DNA of 7,549 nucleotides from CANLWN01 sp039815505 (GCA_039815505.1 JBCBZE010000166.1:1-7549), one strand, 5' to 3'. Shown: positions 1 to 6,324, counted from the stretch's first letter. Program-made: numbers and translations. The notes: a model not told the origin generated them from the letters alone.

Positions 1-690
1 AATTTAACGGAACATATTATTGTTTGCGGATTTGGACGTAACGGCAATCAGGCGGTAGAACGCTTAAAAGCATATAAAAGGCCTTTTGTGGTTATTGAAA
101 AGGATAGGGAGGTTCTGGAAAAATATGAGGATGAGGTGCTTTTTGTGGAAGGGGACGCCAATGAAGATGAAGTGTTATTGGGTGCTGGTATAGAACGGGC
201 TAAATACTTAATTACAGCATTGCCCGATGATGCGGCCAATCTGTTTGTCGTACTGTCTGCCAAACAGTTGAATAAAAACCTTTTTATCATTAGTAGGGCA
301 TCTCAGGTAACCTCTCAAAAGAAGTTGCGATTGGCAGGGGCGGACAAGGTTATAATGCCCGATAAAATAGGTGGTGACCATATGGCCTCCTTGGTGGTCA
401 TGCCAGACCTTATCACATTTATGGACAAGTTATCCGTTGAGGGGGAACATACCACAAATCTTGAAGAAGTGGCCATAGAGGATTTTGAAGGTCAGGTTGA
501 ATGCAACTCCCTGCGCGATTTAGATCTAAGAAAAAAAACGGGATGTACCATTATAGGATATATAGCACCGGACGGCACTTATATTATTAACCCGGAAGCG
601 GATTTACAACTACAACCCAAAAGCAAGATTATTGTTTTAGGAAGACCGGAACAGATTAAAAAATTGAATAATATGTTTCATATTCATTAA
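1..690 (+). CDS. Potassium channel, cytoplasmic RCK (TrkA-N/TrkA-C) part, 5'-truncated
   Basis: The reading frame is open from base 1, so the gene starts outside the window; 229 codons are visible. The fragment opens with a Rossmann nucleotide-binding motif (GFGRNG around visible residues 10-15, after a hydrophobic strand HIIVC) and an acidic residue at the end of the second strand (VVIEKD, Glu33), as expected for the NAD(H)-binding TrkA-N/RCK domain covering roughly residues 4-125. Residues about 145-225 (CNSLRDLDLRKKTGCTIIGY ... SKIIVLGRPEQIKKL) fit a TrkA-C/RCK-C ligand-sensing domain. In such proteins a pore-forming two-helix module normally precedes the RCK domain, and these domains gate K+ flux in response to ligands. 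The missing N-terminus should hold those helices, but this cannot be seen. It could instead be a free-standing TrkA/KtrA-like regulatory subunit. The next gene begins 90 bp downstream; no clear terminator is visible. Confidence 0.85.
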   Translation, partial: NLTEHIIVCGFGRNGNQAVERLKAYKRPFVVIEKDREVLEKYEDEVLFVEGDANEDEVLLGAGIERAKYLITALPDDAANLFVVLSAKQLNKNLFIISRASQVTSQKKLRLAGADKVIMPDKIGGDHMASLVVMPDLITFMDKLSVEGEHTTNLEEVAIEDFEGQVECNSLRDLDLRKKTGCTIIGYIAPDGTYIINPEADLQLQPKSKIIVLGRPEQIKKLNNMFHIH

Positions 691-780
691 ACATATTAAG
701 AGACATTATTTGATTGTAATACATATTTTTTGGATATTGCCACCTTTACAGACTAATCGAAAAACCAAATAAATCAAATT

Positions 781-2391
781 ATGAAGTATAGACTTCTTAC
801 GTTCTTCACTTTACTTTTACCATTTTTTTCCCTTTCACAAGAAACTGCGGATGTTGGTTTGGACGAGAAAATAGATCAAGCTTTTGCTCCTGTTTCAGAT
901 TTTTTCAATACCGTTATTTTCTTTGAGATTTTAGGCACTCCTTTTGTGCTGATTCTTCTGGTCGGTAGTGCGCTGTTTTTTACGATTTACTTTGGATTTC
1001 CCAATATAAGATATTTTTGGAGGGCCATAAATGTAGTACGCGGCAAGTATGATGAACTGGAACTACCGGAAGGTCATGGAGCTGAAAAAACTGAACTTGC
1101 AATAGACGGAGACATCCCCGATACCATCAGGGACGAAAGCAAAGAAGGTGAGGTTAGTCATTTCCAAGCCTTGGCAACCGCAGTTTCGGGAACCGTGGGC
1201 AATGGAAATATAGCAGGGGTTGCCTTGGCCATTGCCTTGGGTGGTCCAGGAGCTACTTTTTGGATGATTATTTGCGGTCTTCTGGGAATGTCCACAAAAT
1301 TTGTTGAATGTACATTGGGAGTTCAATATCGCGACGTGGATGAAAATGGTACGGTATATGGTGGTCCAATGTACTACATCAGTAAAGGACTTAAGGAAAG
1401 AGGATTTAAAACGTTGGGAAAAATAGCCGCTGCGTTGTTTGCCGTTTTCTGTATTGGCGGTTCTTTCGGAGGAGGTAATGCGGCACAATCCAATCAGGCT
1501 ACCATCGTAGTCAAGGAGTTGTTTGGATGGGAAAGTGCAATGGCGGGGACCATAATCGGTATTGTTCTGGCCGTATTGGTCGGAATTATAATTATTGGGG
1601 GCATTAAGAGGATTGCCTCGGTTACCGAAAAGGTAGTTCCTTTTATGGCCGTATTGTACATACTGGCATGTTTGTATATAATTTTTGGTAACTTCAGCTT
1701 AATAGACGATGCCATTTCGCTTATCATTACGGAAGCATTTAATCCTACTGCAATTGGTGTAGGTGGCGTTATCGGTGTTTTGTTGGTAGGCTTTAGACGT
1801 GCCGCCTTTTCCAATGAAGCAGGTGCAGGATCCGCCTCTATTGCCCATTCTGCCGTAAAAACAAAATATTCGGCCTCGGAGGGTCTAGTTGCCTTGTTGG
1901 AACCCTTTATAGATACCGTGGTAATTTGTACCATGACCGCCTTGGTCATTATCATTTTTAATTTTGGTGGGGTATTTGATTATGGAGGAGACGGTTCCGG
2001 AGTTGTAATGATAGATGGACTTCCCTATGAGGGTGCGGGTATCACTTCACAGGCTTTTGCCGAGTATATTCCATATTCCAATGTATTTCTGACCATTGCA
2101 GTGGTTCTTTTTGCAGTGTCTACCATGATTTCATGGTCGTATTACGGACTCCAATCTTGGAAATTCCTGTTTGGTAGAGGAAAAACTACCGATTTAACGT
2201 ATAAACTATTGTTTTTAACATTTGTAGTAATTGGAGCCGCAGCGAGCATGGACTCTATTTGGGCTTTCTCCGATGCTATGATATTTGCAATGGTGTTCCC
2301 GAACATGATCGGATTGTATTTCTTGTTCCCTGTTGTTAAAAAACAGCTTGCCAGGTATTTGGATGCCATAAAAGCAAATAAGACCAGCTAG
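781..2391 (+). CDS. AGCS-family Na+/alanine-glycine symporter
   Basis: A 536-residue polytopic inner-membrane protein of the alanine or glycine:cation symporter (AGCS) family, which imports small neutral amino acids with Na+ (or H+). Family landmarks are SGTVGNGNIAG (136-146), GGPGATFWM (154-162), GGPMYYI (194-200) and FRRAAFSNEAGAGSASIAH (338-356). The first about 20 residues form a hydrophobic stretch ending in SLSQ that looks like a cleavable signal peptide, followed by a short polar segment before the first core helix (about 43-72). Between this helix and the conserved SGTVGNGN region lies a charged, acidic stretch (about 88-125) that makes the protein longer than typical 440-480-residue members. 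Substrate specificity cannot be read from the sequence. The ATG at 781 is preceded by AT-rich DNA with no Shine-Dalgarno. The stop codon directly abuts the TTG start of the next gene, which suggests translational coupling. Confidence 0.93.
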   Translation: MKYRLLTFFTLLLPFFSLSQETADVGLDEKIDQAFAPVSDFFNTVIFFEILGTPFVLILLVGSALFFTIYFGFPNIRYFWRAINVVRGKYDELELPEGHGAEKTELAIDGDIPDTIRDESKEGEVSHFQALATAVSGTVGNGNIAGVALAIALGGPGATFWMIICGLLGMSTKFVECTLGVQYRDVDENGTVYGGPMYYISKGLKERGFKTLGKIAAALFAVFCIGGSFGGGNAAQSNQATIVVKELFGWESAMAGTIIGIVLAVLVGIIIIGGIKRIASVTEKVVPFMAVLYILACLYIIFGNFSLIDDAISLIITEAFNPTAIGVGGVIGVLLVGFRRAAFSNEAGAGSASIAHSAVKTKYSASEGLVALLEPFIDTVVICTMTALVIIIFNFGGVFDYGGDGSGVVMIDGLPYEGAGITSQAFAEYIPYSNVFLTIAVVLFAVSTMISWSYYGLQSWKFLFGRGKTTDLTYKLLFLTFVVIGAAASMDSIWAFSDAMIFAMVFPNMIGLYFLFPVVKKQLARYLDAIKANKTS

Positions 2392-3276
2392 TTGTTTAGC
2401 CTAAAAAAAATTAAATCCTACTTTAAGTTCGACAAACGTGAACGAAGTGGGATTTTCTTTTTGCTACTGATCATTATTGCGCTGCAAATCGCTTATTTCA
2501 TATGTAAAGTTACCTCTTTCGTCCCCCTGGACAGTAAGGTTATTGTTGATACACGGGCACAGTATGCCTTGGATAGCCTTAAAAAAGGTCAATCCAGAAA
2601 ATCTAAAAGCAACATTTATCCCTTTAACCCAAACTTTATAACGGACTACAAGGGATATACCCTGGGTATGTCCACTCTGGAAATAGATAGGTTGCATACG
2701 TACAGAAGTCAGGAACGTTACGTAAATTCTGCCAAGGAGTTTCAGGAGGTCACCTTGGTTTCCGATTCGCTTTTGACCATACTTTCCCCATATTTTAAAT
2801 TTCCGGACTGGAAACAAAATAAAAACCAAGAGTTGACCGGCACTAAGAATACCAATGTGGAAACGGAACCATGGAAGCCACCCATGGACTTGAACAAGGC
2901 TACACCGGAGCAATTAAGTAAGATAAATGGAATAGGGGAGATACTTTCAAACCGCATTGTAAAGTTTAGGGATAGGCTCGGTGGTTTTTTGGTCCCTGAA
3001 CAATTATACGATGTCTATGGCTTGGAGCCGGAAGTGGCAAAACGGGCGTTGAAGACTTTCAAGATTATAGATCTGCCTAAAATTGAAAAGATAAATATCA
3101 ATACGGCAACATCGGAAGAAATTTCCAGGCTTATATATCTTAAGTTCATCATTGCGGAACGAATGGTAATCTATAGGGAAAATGTCGGAACTATTCGTTC
3201 TTTTGACGAATTAACGAAAATTGAGGATTTTCCGACGGATAAGATTGAAAGAATTAAATTATATTTGATGTTATAA
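2392..3276 (+). CDS. Membrane-anchored helix-hairpin-helix (ComEA-like) protein
   Basis: A 294-residue protein with a basic N-terminus (KKIKSYFKFDKRERSG), one membrane helix (about 20-38) and three HhH-like modules. The second (about 165-226) is classic ComEA: MDLNKATPEQL, then INGIGEILSNRIVKFRD, then GGFLVPEQLYDVYGL. The third (about 233-294) begins ININTATSEEI but has a degenerate hairpin. The first (about 79-140) is more divergent. HhH domains bind DNA backbone non-specifically; related ComEA proteins take part in DNA uptake, but a competence role here is only inferred. The start is unusual: the frame's only plausible N-terminus is a TTG at 2392, immediately after the upstream stop (TAG-TTG), with no Shine-Dalgarno. 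The conserved KSYFKF...RSGIFF segment lies within the first codons and before any ATG, which supports TTG. Likely translated by coupling to the symporter gene. Confidence 0.82.
   Translation: MFSLKKIKSYFKFDKRERSGIFFLLLIIIALQIAYFICKVTSFVPLDSKVIVDTRAQYALDSLKKGQSRKSKSNIYPFNPNFITDYKGYTLGMSTLEIDRLHTYRSQERYVNSAKEFQEVTLVSDSLLTILSPYFKFPDWKQNKNQELTGTKNTNVETEPWKPPMDLNKATPEQLSKINGIGEILSNRIVKFRDRLGGFLVPEQLYDVYGLEPEVAKRALKTFKIIDLPKIEKININTATSEEISRLIYLKFIIAERMVIYRENVGTIRSFDELTKIEDFPTDKIERIKLYLML
3260..3267 (+). promoter_or_regulatory. Possible -7 promoter box before the acyl-CoA dehydrogenase
   Basis: TATATTTG matches the Bacteroidota -7 consensus TAnnTTTG and ends 16 bp before the ATG at 3284. It lies inside the last codons of the HhH gene. 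No good TTTG-type -33 element is present at 17-21 bp upstream (the nearest TTG, 3245-3247, is only 12 bp away). It may be a weak internal promoter or a chance match, because the same motif also occurs within the recombinase coding sequence. Confidence 0.3.
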
Positions 3277-3283
3277 AACTGCT

Positions 3284-4450
3284 ATGATGATTACCGATAC
3301 CATGTCCAACTTAAGTTTTGATTATTCGGAAACCCATGAAATGGTTGCCACTTCCGCCAAGGAATTCGCGGAACAGTATATACGGCCCTATGTTATGGAG
3401 TGGGACGAGGCACAGACCTTTCCTTTGGAAGTCTTTAAAAAGGCAGGGGAGATGGGATTTATGGGAGTACTGGTCCCAGAAACTTTAGGAGGTTCCGGAT
3501 TGGGCTACCACGAATATATTGCCATTATTGAGGAAATTTCCAAAGTGGATCCCTCCATAGGGCTATCGGTAGCTGCCCACAACTCCCTATGTACCAATCA
3601 TATCCTATCTTTTGGAAATGATGAACAAAAGCAAAGATGGATTCCTAAATTGGCAACAGCTGAATGGATTGGAGCCTGGGGACTTACAGAACATAATACT
3701 GGTTCCGATGCTGGCGGCATGAGCACAACTGCGGTAAGGGATGGAGACTTTTGGATCCTTAATGGCGCTAAAAACTTTATTACGCATGGTAAGAGCGGTG
3801 ATGTAGCGGTGGTAATTGCGAGAACCGGTGAAAAAGGGGATAGTCATGGCATGTCGGCTTTTGTCGTCGAAAAGGGTACCAAAGGATTTTCTAGTGGAAA
3901 GAAAGAAGATAAATTAGGTATGCGCGCCAGCGAAACCGCCGAGTTGGTTTTTGATGATTGCAGAATTCCGGACGTAAACCGCTTAGGAGCCGTAGGCGAC
4001 GGATTTATACAGTCCATGAAAGTATTGGATGGAGGCAGGATATCCATAGGGGCTCTGTCACTGGGCATAGCGAAAGGCGCCTATGAGGCAGCATTAAAAT
4101 ATGCAAAGGAAAGAGTACAGTTTGGTAAATCCATAAGTGAATTTCAAGGTGTTTCCTTTAAATTGGCGGACATGGCCACGGAAATTGAAGCCTCTGAATT
4201 GTTATTGCACAAGGCGGCATTTCTTAAGAATGAGGGCCGCAAAATGACCAAACATAGTGCCATGAGTAAAATGTATGCTTCCGAAGTCTGTGTAAAAATT
4301 GCCAATGACGCGGTGCAGATACATGGTGGATATGGCTACACCAAAGATTTTCCCGTTGAAAAATTCTATAGGGATGCCAAGCTCTGTACGATTGGAGAAG
4401 GGACCACTGAAATACAAAAAGTGGTCATTGCAAAAAATATTTTGAAATAA
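3284..4450 (+). CDS. Acyl-CoA dehydrogenase (FAD-dependent)
   Basis: A 388-residue cytoplasmic flavoprotein that introduces the alpha-beta double bond into an acyl-CoA and passes electrons to electron-transfer flavoprotein. Its length is normal for the family (about 380). The domains are N-terminal helical (about 13-125), middle beta (about 130-225) with the FAD/substrate signature GLTEHNTGSD (133-142), and C-terminal helical with the second signature QIHGGYGYTKD...YRDAK (345-366). Glu372, in IGEGT, sits where the catalytic base of short-chain and butyryl-CoA dehydrogenases lies. The actual substrate (butyryl, branched-chain, glutaryl or other) cannot be decided; the Glu372 placement argues against isovaleryl- and long-chain-type enzymes, whose base lies elsewhere. 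The start is uncertain: ATGs at 3284, 3287 and 3302 are all possible, and the last gives MSNLSFDYSETHEM, close to the usual family start. No Shine-Dalgarno precedes any of them. The 7-bp gap to the upstream gene suggests an operon. Confidence 0.93.
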   Translation: MMITDTMSNLSFDYSETHEMVATSAKEFAEQYIRPYVMEWDEAQTFPLEVFKKAGEMGFMGVLVPETLGGSGLGYHEYIAIIEEISKVDPSIGLSVAAHNSLCTNHILSFGNDEQKQRWIPKLATAEWIGAWGLTEHNTGSDAGGMSTTAVRDGDFWILNGAKNFITHGKSGDVAVVIARTGEKGDSHGMSAFVVEKGTKGFSSGKKEDKLGMRASETAELVFDDCRIPDVNRLGAVGDGFIQSMKVLDGGRISIGALSLGIAKGAYEAALKYAKERVQFGKSISEFQGVSFKLADMATEIEASELLLHKAAFLKNEGRKMTKHSAMSKMYASEVCVKIANDAVQIHGGYGYTKDFPVEKFYRDAKLCTIGEGTTEIQKVVIAKNILK

Positions 4451-4452
4451 TT

Positions 4453-4483
4453 TTAGTTAATCATTTAAATGGCTGTATATTTG
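4453..4483 (+). promoter_or_regulatory. rpsU promoter (Bacteroidota type)
   Basis: The -7 box TATATTTG (4476-4483) is a full match to TAnnTTTG. A weak -33 element TTAG (4453-4456) lies 19 bp upstream, within the normal spacing. Transcription should start near 4487-4490, giving a leader of about 30 nt that contains the Shine-Dalgarno sequence of rpsU. A short dyad, TTAAT-C-ATTAA (4489-4499), sits at the predicted start of the transcript. Confidence 0.7.
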
Positions 4484-4503
4484 CGGCCTTAATCATTAAA
4501 GAA

Positions 4504-4509
4504 AGGAGG
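4504..4509 (+). promoter_or_regulatory. Strong Shine-Dalgarno of rpsU
   Basis: AGGAGG, within GAAAGGAGGT at 4501-4510, ends 9 bp before the ATG at 4519. This is a near-perfect complement to the 16S rRNA 3' tail. No other gene start in the window has anything similar: the bases before 781, 2392, 3284, 4805, 5741 and 6804 are AT-rich or lack GGAG. The contrast identifies the rpsU start and points to special translational control. Confidence 0.93.
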
Positions 4510-4518
4510 TTGTAGCCA

Positions 4519-4713
4519 ATGTTAATAATACCAGTAAAAGAAGGAGAAAATATCGATAGAGCTTTAAAGCGTTTTAAGCGTAAGTTCGATAGAACAGGTA
4601 CAATGCGTCAATTGAGAAAGCGTCAGCAATTCACAAAACCTTCAGTAGAACGACGAGCTCAAATACAAAAAGCACAATATATCCAGGGTTTAAGAGACCA
4701 AGAAGAGATATAA
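4519..4713 (+). CDS. rpsU: 30S ribosomal protein bS21
   Basis: A 64-residue, very basic protein (MLIIPVKEGENIDRALKRFK at the N-terminus) recognisable as bS21, a small-subunit protein at the mRNA exit platform. Length and sequence fit the Bacteroidota form, including Tyr54 in KAQYIQG. In the Bacteroidota ribosome studied in Flavobacterium johnsoniae, bS21 with bS18 and bS6 hides the anti-Shine-Dalgarno tail of 16S rRNA, and Tyr54 belongs to that pocket as I recall it. This explains why most genes in the group lack Shine-Dalgarno sequences. The strong one here would let ribosomes lacking bS21 translate rpsU preferentially, which is an autogenous feedback loop. The gene has its own promoter and terminator, so it is monocistronic. 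Confidence 0.96.
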   Translation: MLIIPVKEGENIDRALKRFKRKFDRTGTMRQLRKRQQFTKPSVERRAQIQKAQYIQGLRDQEEI

Positions 4714-4734
4714 TTAGTACAGTATATAAAATAC

Positions 4735-4780
4735 AGAATCCCACTTACGGTTGTTTTCCGGAAAGTGGGATTCTTTTTTT
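4735..4780 (+). terminator. Intrinsic terminator of rpsU
   Basis: A perfect 12-bp stem: AGAATCCCACTT (4735-4746) pairs with AAGTGGGATTCT (4763-4774). The 16-nt loop contains a small CGG/CCG pairing, and the stem runs into seven T residues (4774-4780). It lies 21 bp after the rpsU stop and just before the recombinase promoter, so it separates the two transcription units. Confidence 0.93.
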
Positions 4781-4792
4781 GAAGCAAAGCCG

Positions 4793-4800
4793 TAACTTTG
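4793..4800 (+). promoter_or_regulatory. -7 promoter box immediately before the recombinase gene
   Basis: TAACTTTG is a full match to TAnnTTTG and ends only 4 bp before the ATG at 4805. In this promoter class transcription starts a few bases after the box, so the mRNA would begin at or within a couple of bases of the start codon (leaderless). The -33 region falls in the right arm of the rpsU terminator (around TTCT, 4771-4774, 18-bp spacing) and is weak. Confidence 0.6.
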
Positions 4801-4804
4801 TATT

Positions 4805-5695
4805 ATGGCCTTGGACTCCTTCATTTCTTATTTATCCCTGGAAAAGAATTATTCCCCACATACCGTTAATGCCTACGAAAAGGATATAAAAGAGTTTACC
4901 GCTTTTTGCAGCCGGGAACTAGATATTGACAGTGTTGAGGACGTGCACTATACCGCTATTAGGAGTTGGATCGTTAGCTTGGTCAATAAAGACATATCCA
5001 ATCGTACCATCAATAGAAAAATAGCCTCCTTAAAAGCGTATTACAAATTTTTACTTCGAATAGAAAGAATCACCGTTAATCCTCTTACAAAACATAAAGC
5101 ATTAAAAGTAGCTAAGAAAATAGAGGTCCCCTTTTCTGAAACTGAAATGGAGAATGTATTATTGAAAATGCCTTTTGATGCCGACTTCAAGGGTCTAAGG
5201 GATAAGTTAATTATTGAACTTTTGTATACCACCGGAATCCGCAGGGCGGAATTGATTAATTTAAAAATTGGCGATGTTGATGTACAAAGAAGAACATTAA
5301 AGGTGCTTGGGAAGAGAAATAAGGAGCGTATTGTGCCCTTGTTGTCTTCTACCGCAAGTTTGTTTACGCTATATTTTGAAGAAAGGAAAAACGTGGATAA
5401 GATCATAGATGACCAACATGTGTTTTTGTCCAAGTCCGGCAACAAAATTTATGAAACCCTTGTTTATAGAATAATTAATGGGTATTTTAGTAAGGTCTCT
5501 TATAAGCTAAAAAAGAGTCCGCATATTCTTAGACATACATTTGCGACTCATTTATTAAATAAAGGGGCAGATCTTAACTCCGTAAAAGAGTTATTGGGAC
5601 ATTCCAGTTTGGCCTCTACTCAGGTATATACCCACAACAGTATAGCTGAACTAAAAAAAGTACACCTATCCGCTCATCCCAGAAGCAAAGAGTAG
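4805..5695 (+). CDS. xerC: Tyrosine recombinase, XerC/XerD type
   Basis: A 296-residue site-specific tyrosine recombinase. The N-terminal SAM-like core-binding domain (about 2-84) starts FISYLSLEKNYSPHTVNAYE. The C-terminal catalytic domain (about 105-285) carries the full active site: Arg146 (TGIRRAEL), Lys170 (GKRNKER), His240 and Arg243 (SPHILRHTFATH), His266 (LLGHSSL) and nucleophile Tyr275 (QVYTH). Length and completeness fit the Xer proteins that resolve chromosome dimers at dif during division. The choice of XerC over XerD is by convention in this gene neighbourhood and is not proved here. Its place between rpsU and hpf looks like a fixed chromosomal location, and there are no prophage genes nearby, so it is probably not a mobile-element integrase. 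The ATG at 4805 agrees with the family start. It has no Shine-Dalgarno and possibly no leader. No terminator separates it from hpf, 45 bp downstream. Confidence 0.9.
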   Translation: MALDSFISYLSLEKNYSPHTVNAYEKDIKEFTAFCSRELDIDSVEDVHYTAIRSWIVSLVNKDISNRTINRKIASLKAYYKFLLRIERITVNPLTKHKALKVAKKIEVPFSETEMENVLLKMPFDADFKGLRDKLIIELLYTTGIRRAELINLKIGDVDVQRRTLKVLGKRNKERIVPLLSSTASLFTLYFEERKNVDKIIDDQHVFLSKSGNKIYETLVYRIINGYFSKVSYKLKKSPHILRHTFATHLLNKGADLNSVKELLGHSSLASTQVYTHNSIAELKKVHLSAHPRSKE

Positions 5696-5740
5696 TACTT
5701 GATTCTTTTTTGTAACATATAATTTTTAAAACTTCGGTCC

Positions 5741-6043
5741 ATGAAAGTAAATACTCAGTCAGTAAATTTTAATGCAGATGGAAAACTTATAGATTTTATC
5801 CAGAACAGATTGGACAAACTAGAACTTTTTTATGATAAGGTAATAAGTACGGATGTATATTTAAAGGTTGAAAACACCAGTTCTAAAATCAATAAAATAG
5901 TAGAGATAAAAGTGAATGTGCCCGGGGATAAAATGATTGTAAAGAAGCAATGTAAATCATTTGAGGAAGGAGTTGATGCAGCTTGTAGTTCGTTGGAAAG
6001 AAGCCTAAAAAAAAGAAAGCAAAAATTAAGATTACATGCTTGA
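5741..6043 (+). CDS. hpf: Ribosome hibernation promoting factor, short HPF/RaiA (S30AE) family
   Basis: A 100-residue protein of the HPF/RaiA family, formerly annotated as sigma-54 modulation protein. It binds the 30S subunit across the tRNA/mRNA channel and silences ribosomes in stationary phase or stress. The beta-alpha-beta-beta-beta-alpha layout is visible: KVNTQSVNFN, helix KLIDFIQNRLDKLELFY, strands STDVYLKVE, KIVEIKVNV and KMIVKKQ, then helix SFEEGVDAACSSLERSLKKR with a basic tail KKRKQKLRLHA. It ends where a short HPF ends; the C-terminal dimerisation domain of long HPFs is absent. It is probably co-transcribed with the recombinase, since no terminator and no convincing promoter lie in the 45-bp gap (a TAATTTTT near 5720 is only a partial match). 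No Shine-Dalgarno is present. Confidence 0.93.
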   Translation: MKVNTQSVNFNADGKLIDFIQNRLDKLELFYDKVISTDVYLKVENTSSKINKIVEIKVNVPGDKMIVKKQCKSFEEGVDAACSSLERSLKKRKQKLRLHA

Positions 6044-6064
6044 TTAAAATTTTCGAAAAATAGT

Positions 6065-6094
6065 TTTGAATAAATAAAAATATATCTACATTTG
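6065..6094 (+). promoter_or_regulatory. Promoter of the tRNA-tuf operon
   Basis: TTTG (6065-6068), an 18-bp spacer and TACATTTG (6087-6094) match both elements of the Bacteroidota housekeeping promoter. It is the best promoter in the window. Transcription should start around 6097-6101, at the left arm of the hairpin at 6096-6117, and continue through four tRNAs into tuf. No other convincing promoter lies before tuf. Confidence 0.8.
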
Positions 6095-6095
6095 C

Positions 6096-6122
6096 AGTCC
6101 GTTAGAAATAGCGGACTTTTTT
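6096..6122 (+). terminator. Terminator-like hairpin in the tRNA operon leader
   Basis: AGTCCGTTA (6096-6104) pairs with TAGCGGACT (6109-6117): 9 bp including one G-U wobble, closed by a GAAA (GNRA) tetraloop, followed by T residues at 6117-6122. It has the form of an intrinsic terminator. It could end hpf transcripts, but it lies downstream of the tRNA operon promoter and so would also be the very first thing that operon transcribes. A competing hairpin, CTTTTTTG (6116-6123) with CAAAAAAG (6128-6135) around TGCG, would sequester the T-tract. Attenuation is an inference. Confidence 0.6.
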
Positions 6123-6143
6123 GTGCGCAAAAAAGAATAAAAT

Positions 6144-6217
6144 GCCGATGTAGCTCAGCTGGCTAGAGCAGCTGATTTGTAATCAGCAGGTCGTGGGTTC
6201 GAGTCCCTCTATCGGCT
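6144..6217 (+). tRNA. tRNA-Thr (TGT)
   Basis: A complete cloverleaf of 74 nt: acceptor GCCGATG (6144-6150) with TATCGGC (6210-6216), D stem GCTC/GAGC, anticodon stem GCTGA/TCAGC with loop TTTGTAA and anticodon TGT (6178-6180), which reads ACA, and T loop TTCGAGT. The T stem GTGGG/CCCTC has one T-T mismatch, and the last acceptor pair is G-U. The 3' CCA is not encoded. It is the first gene of the tRNA operon; the next tRNA follows after 25 bp. Confidence 0.96.
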
Positions 6218-6242
6218 CAAAAGTTCTTAAAAATATAGTTTA

Positions 6243-6324
<82 letters not shown>

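Noticed and set aside
724..732. TATTTTTTG upstream of the symporter as a promoter
   Set aside because: It is one base too long for TAnnTTTG and no -33 element fits, so no promoter is claimed for this gene.
1063..1955. Long antisense open frames opposite the symporter gene
   Set aside because: They are complementary-strand shadows of a strongly conserved membrane-protein frame, have no family resemblance and lack start signals. The same applies to the antisense frames opposite the HhH, acyl-CoA dehydrogenase and recombinase genes.
5536..5543. TACATTTG, a match to the -7 consensus, inside the recombinase gene
   Set aside because: It lies within the codons around the catalytic His-x-x-Arg motif, has no -33 partner and is about 200 bp from hpf. 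It shows that this motif also occurs by chance.
4805..5695. Recombinase as integrase of a mobile element next to tRNA genes
   Set aside because: No phage or conjugation genes, no duplicated tRNA 3' end or att-like repeat, and a genomic context of housekeeping genes; a chromosomal Xer protein is the better reading.
5696..5740. Terminator or promoter between the recombinase gene and hpf
   Set aside because: The T-rich run at 5706-5711 lacks a preceding stem, and TAATTTTT at 5720-5727 lacks the final G and a spaced -33 element; co-transcription is simpler.
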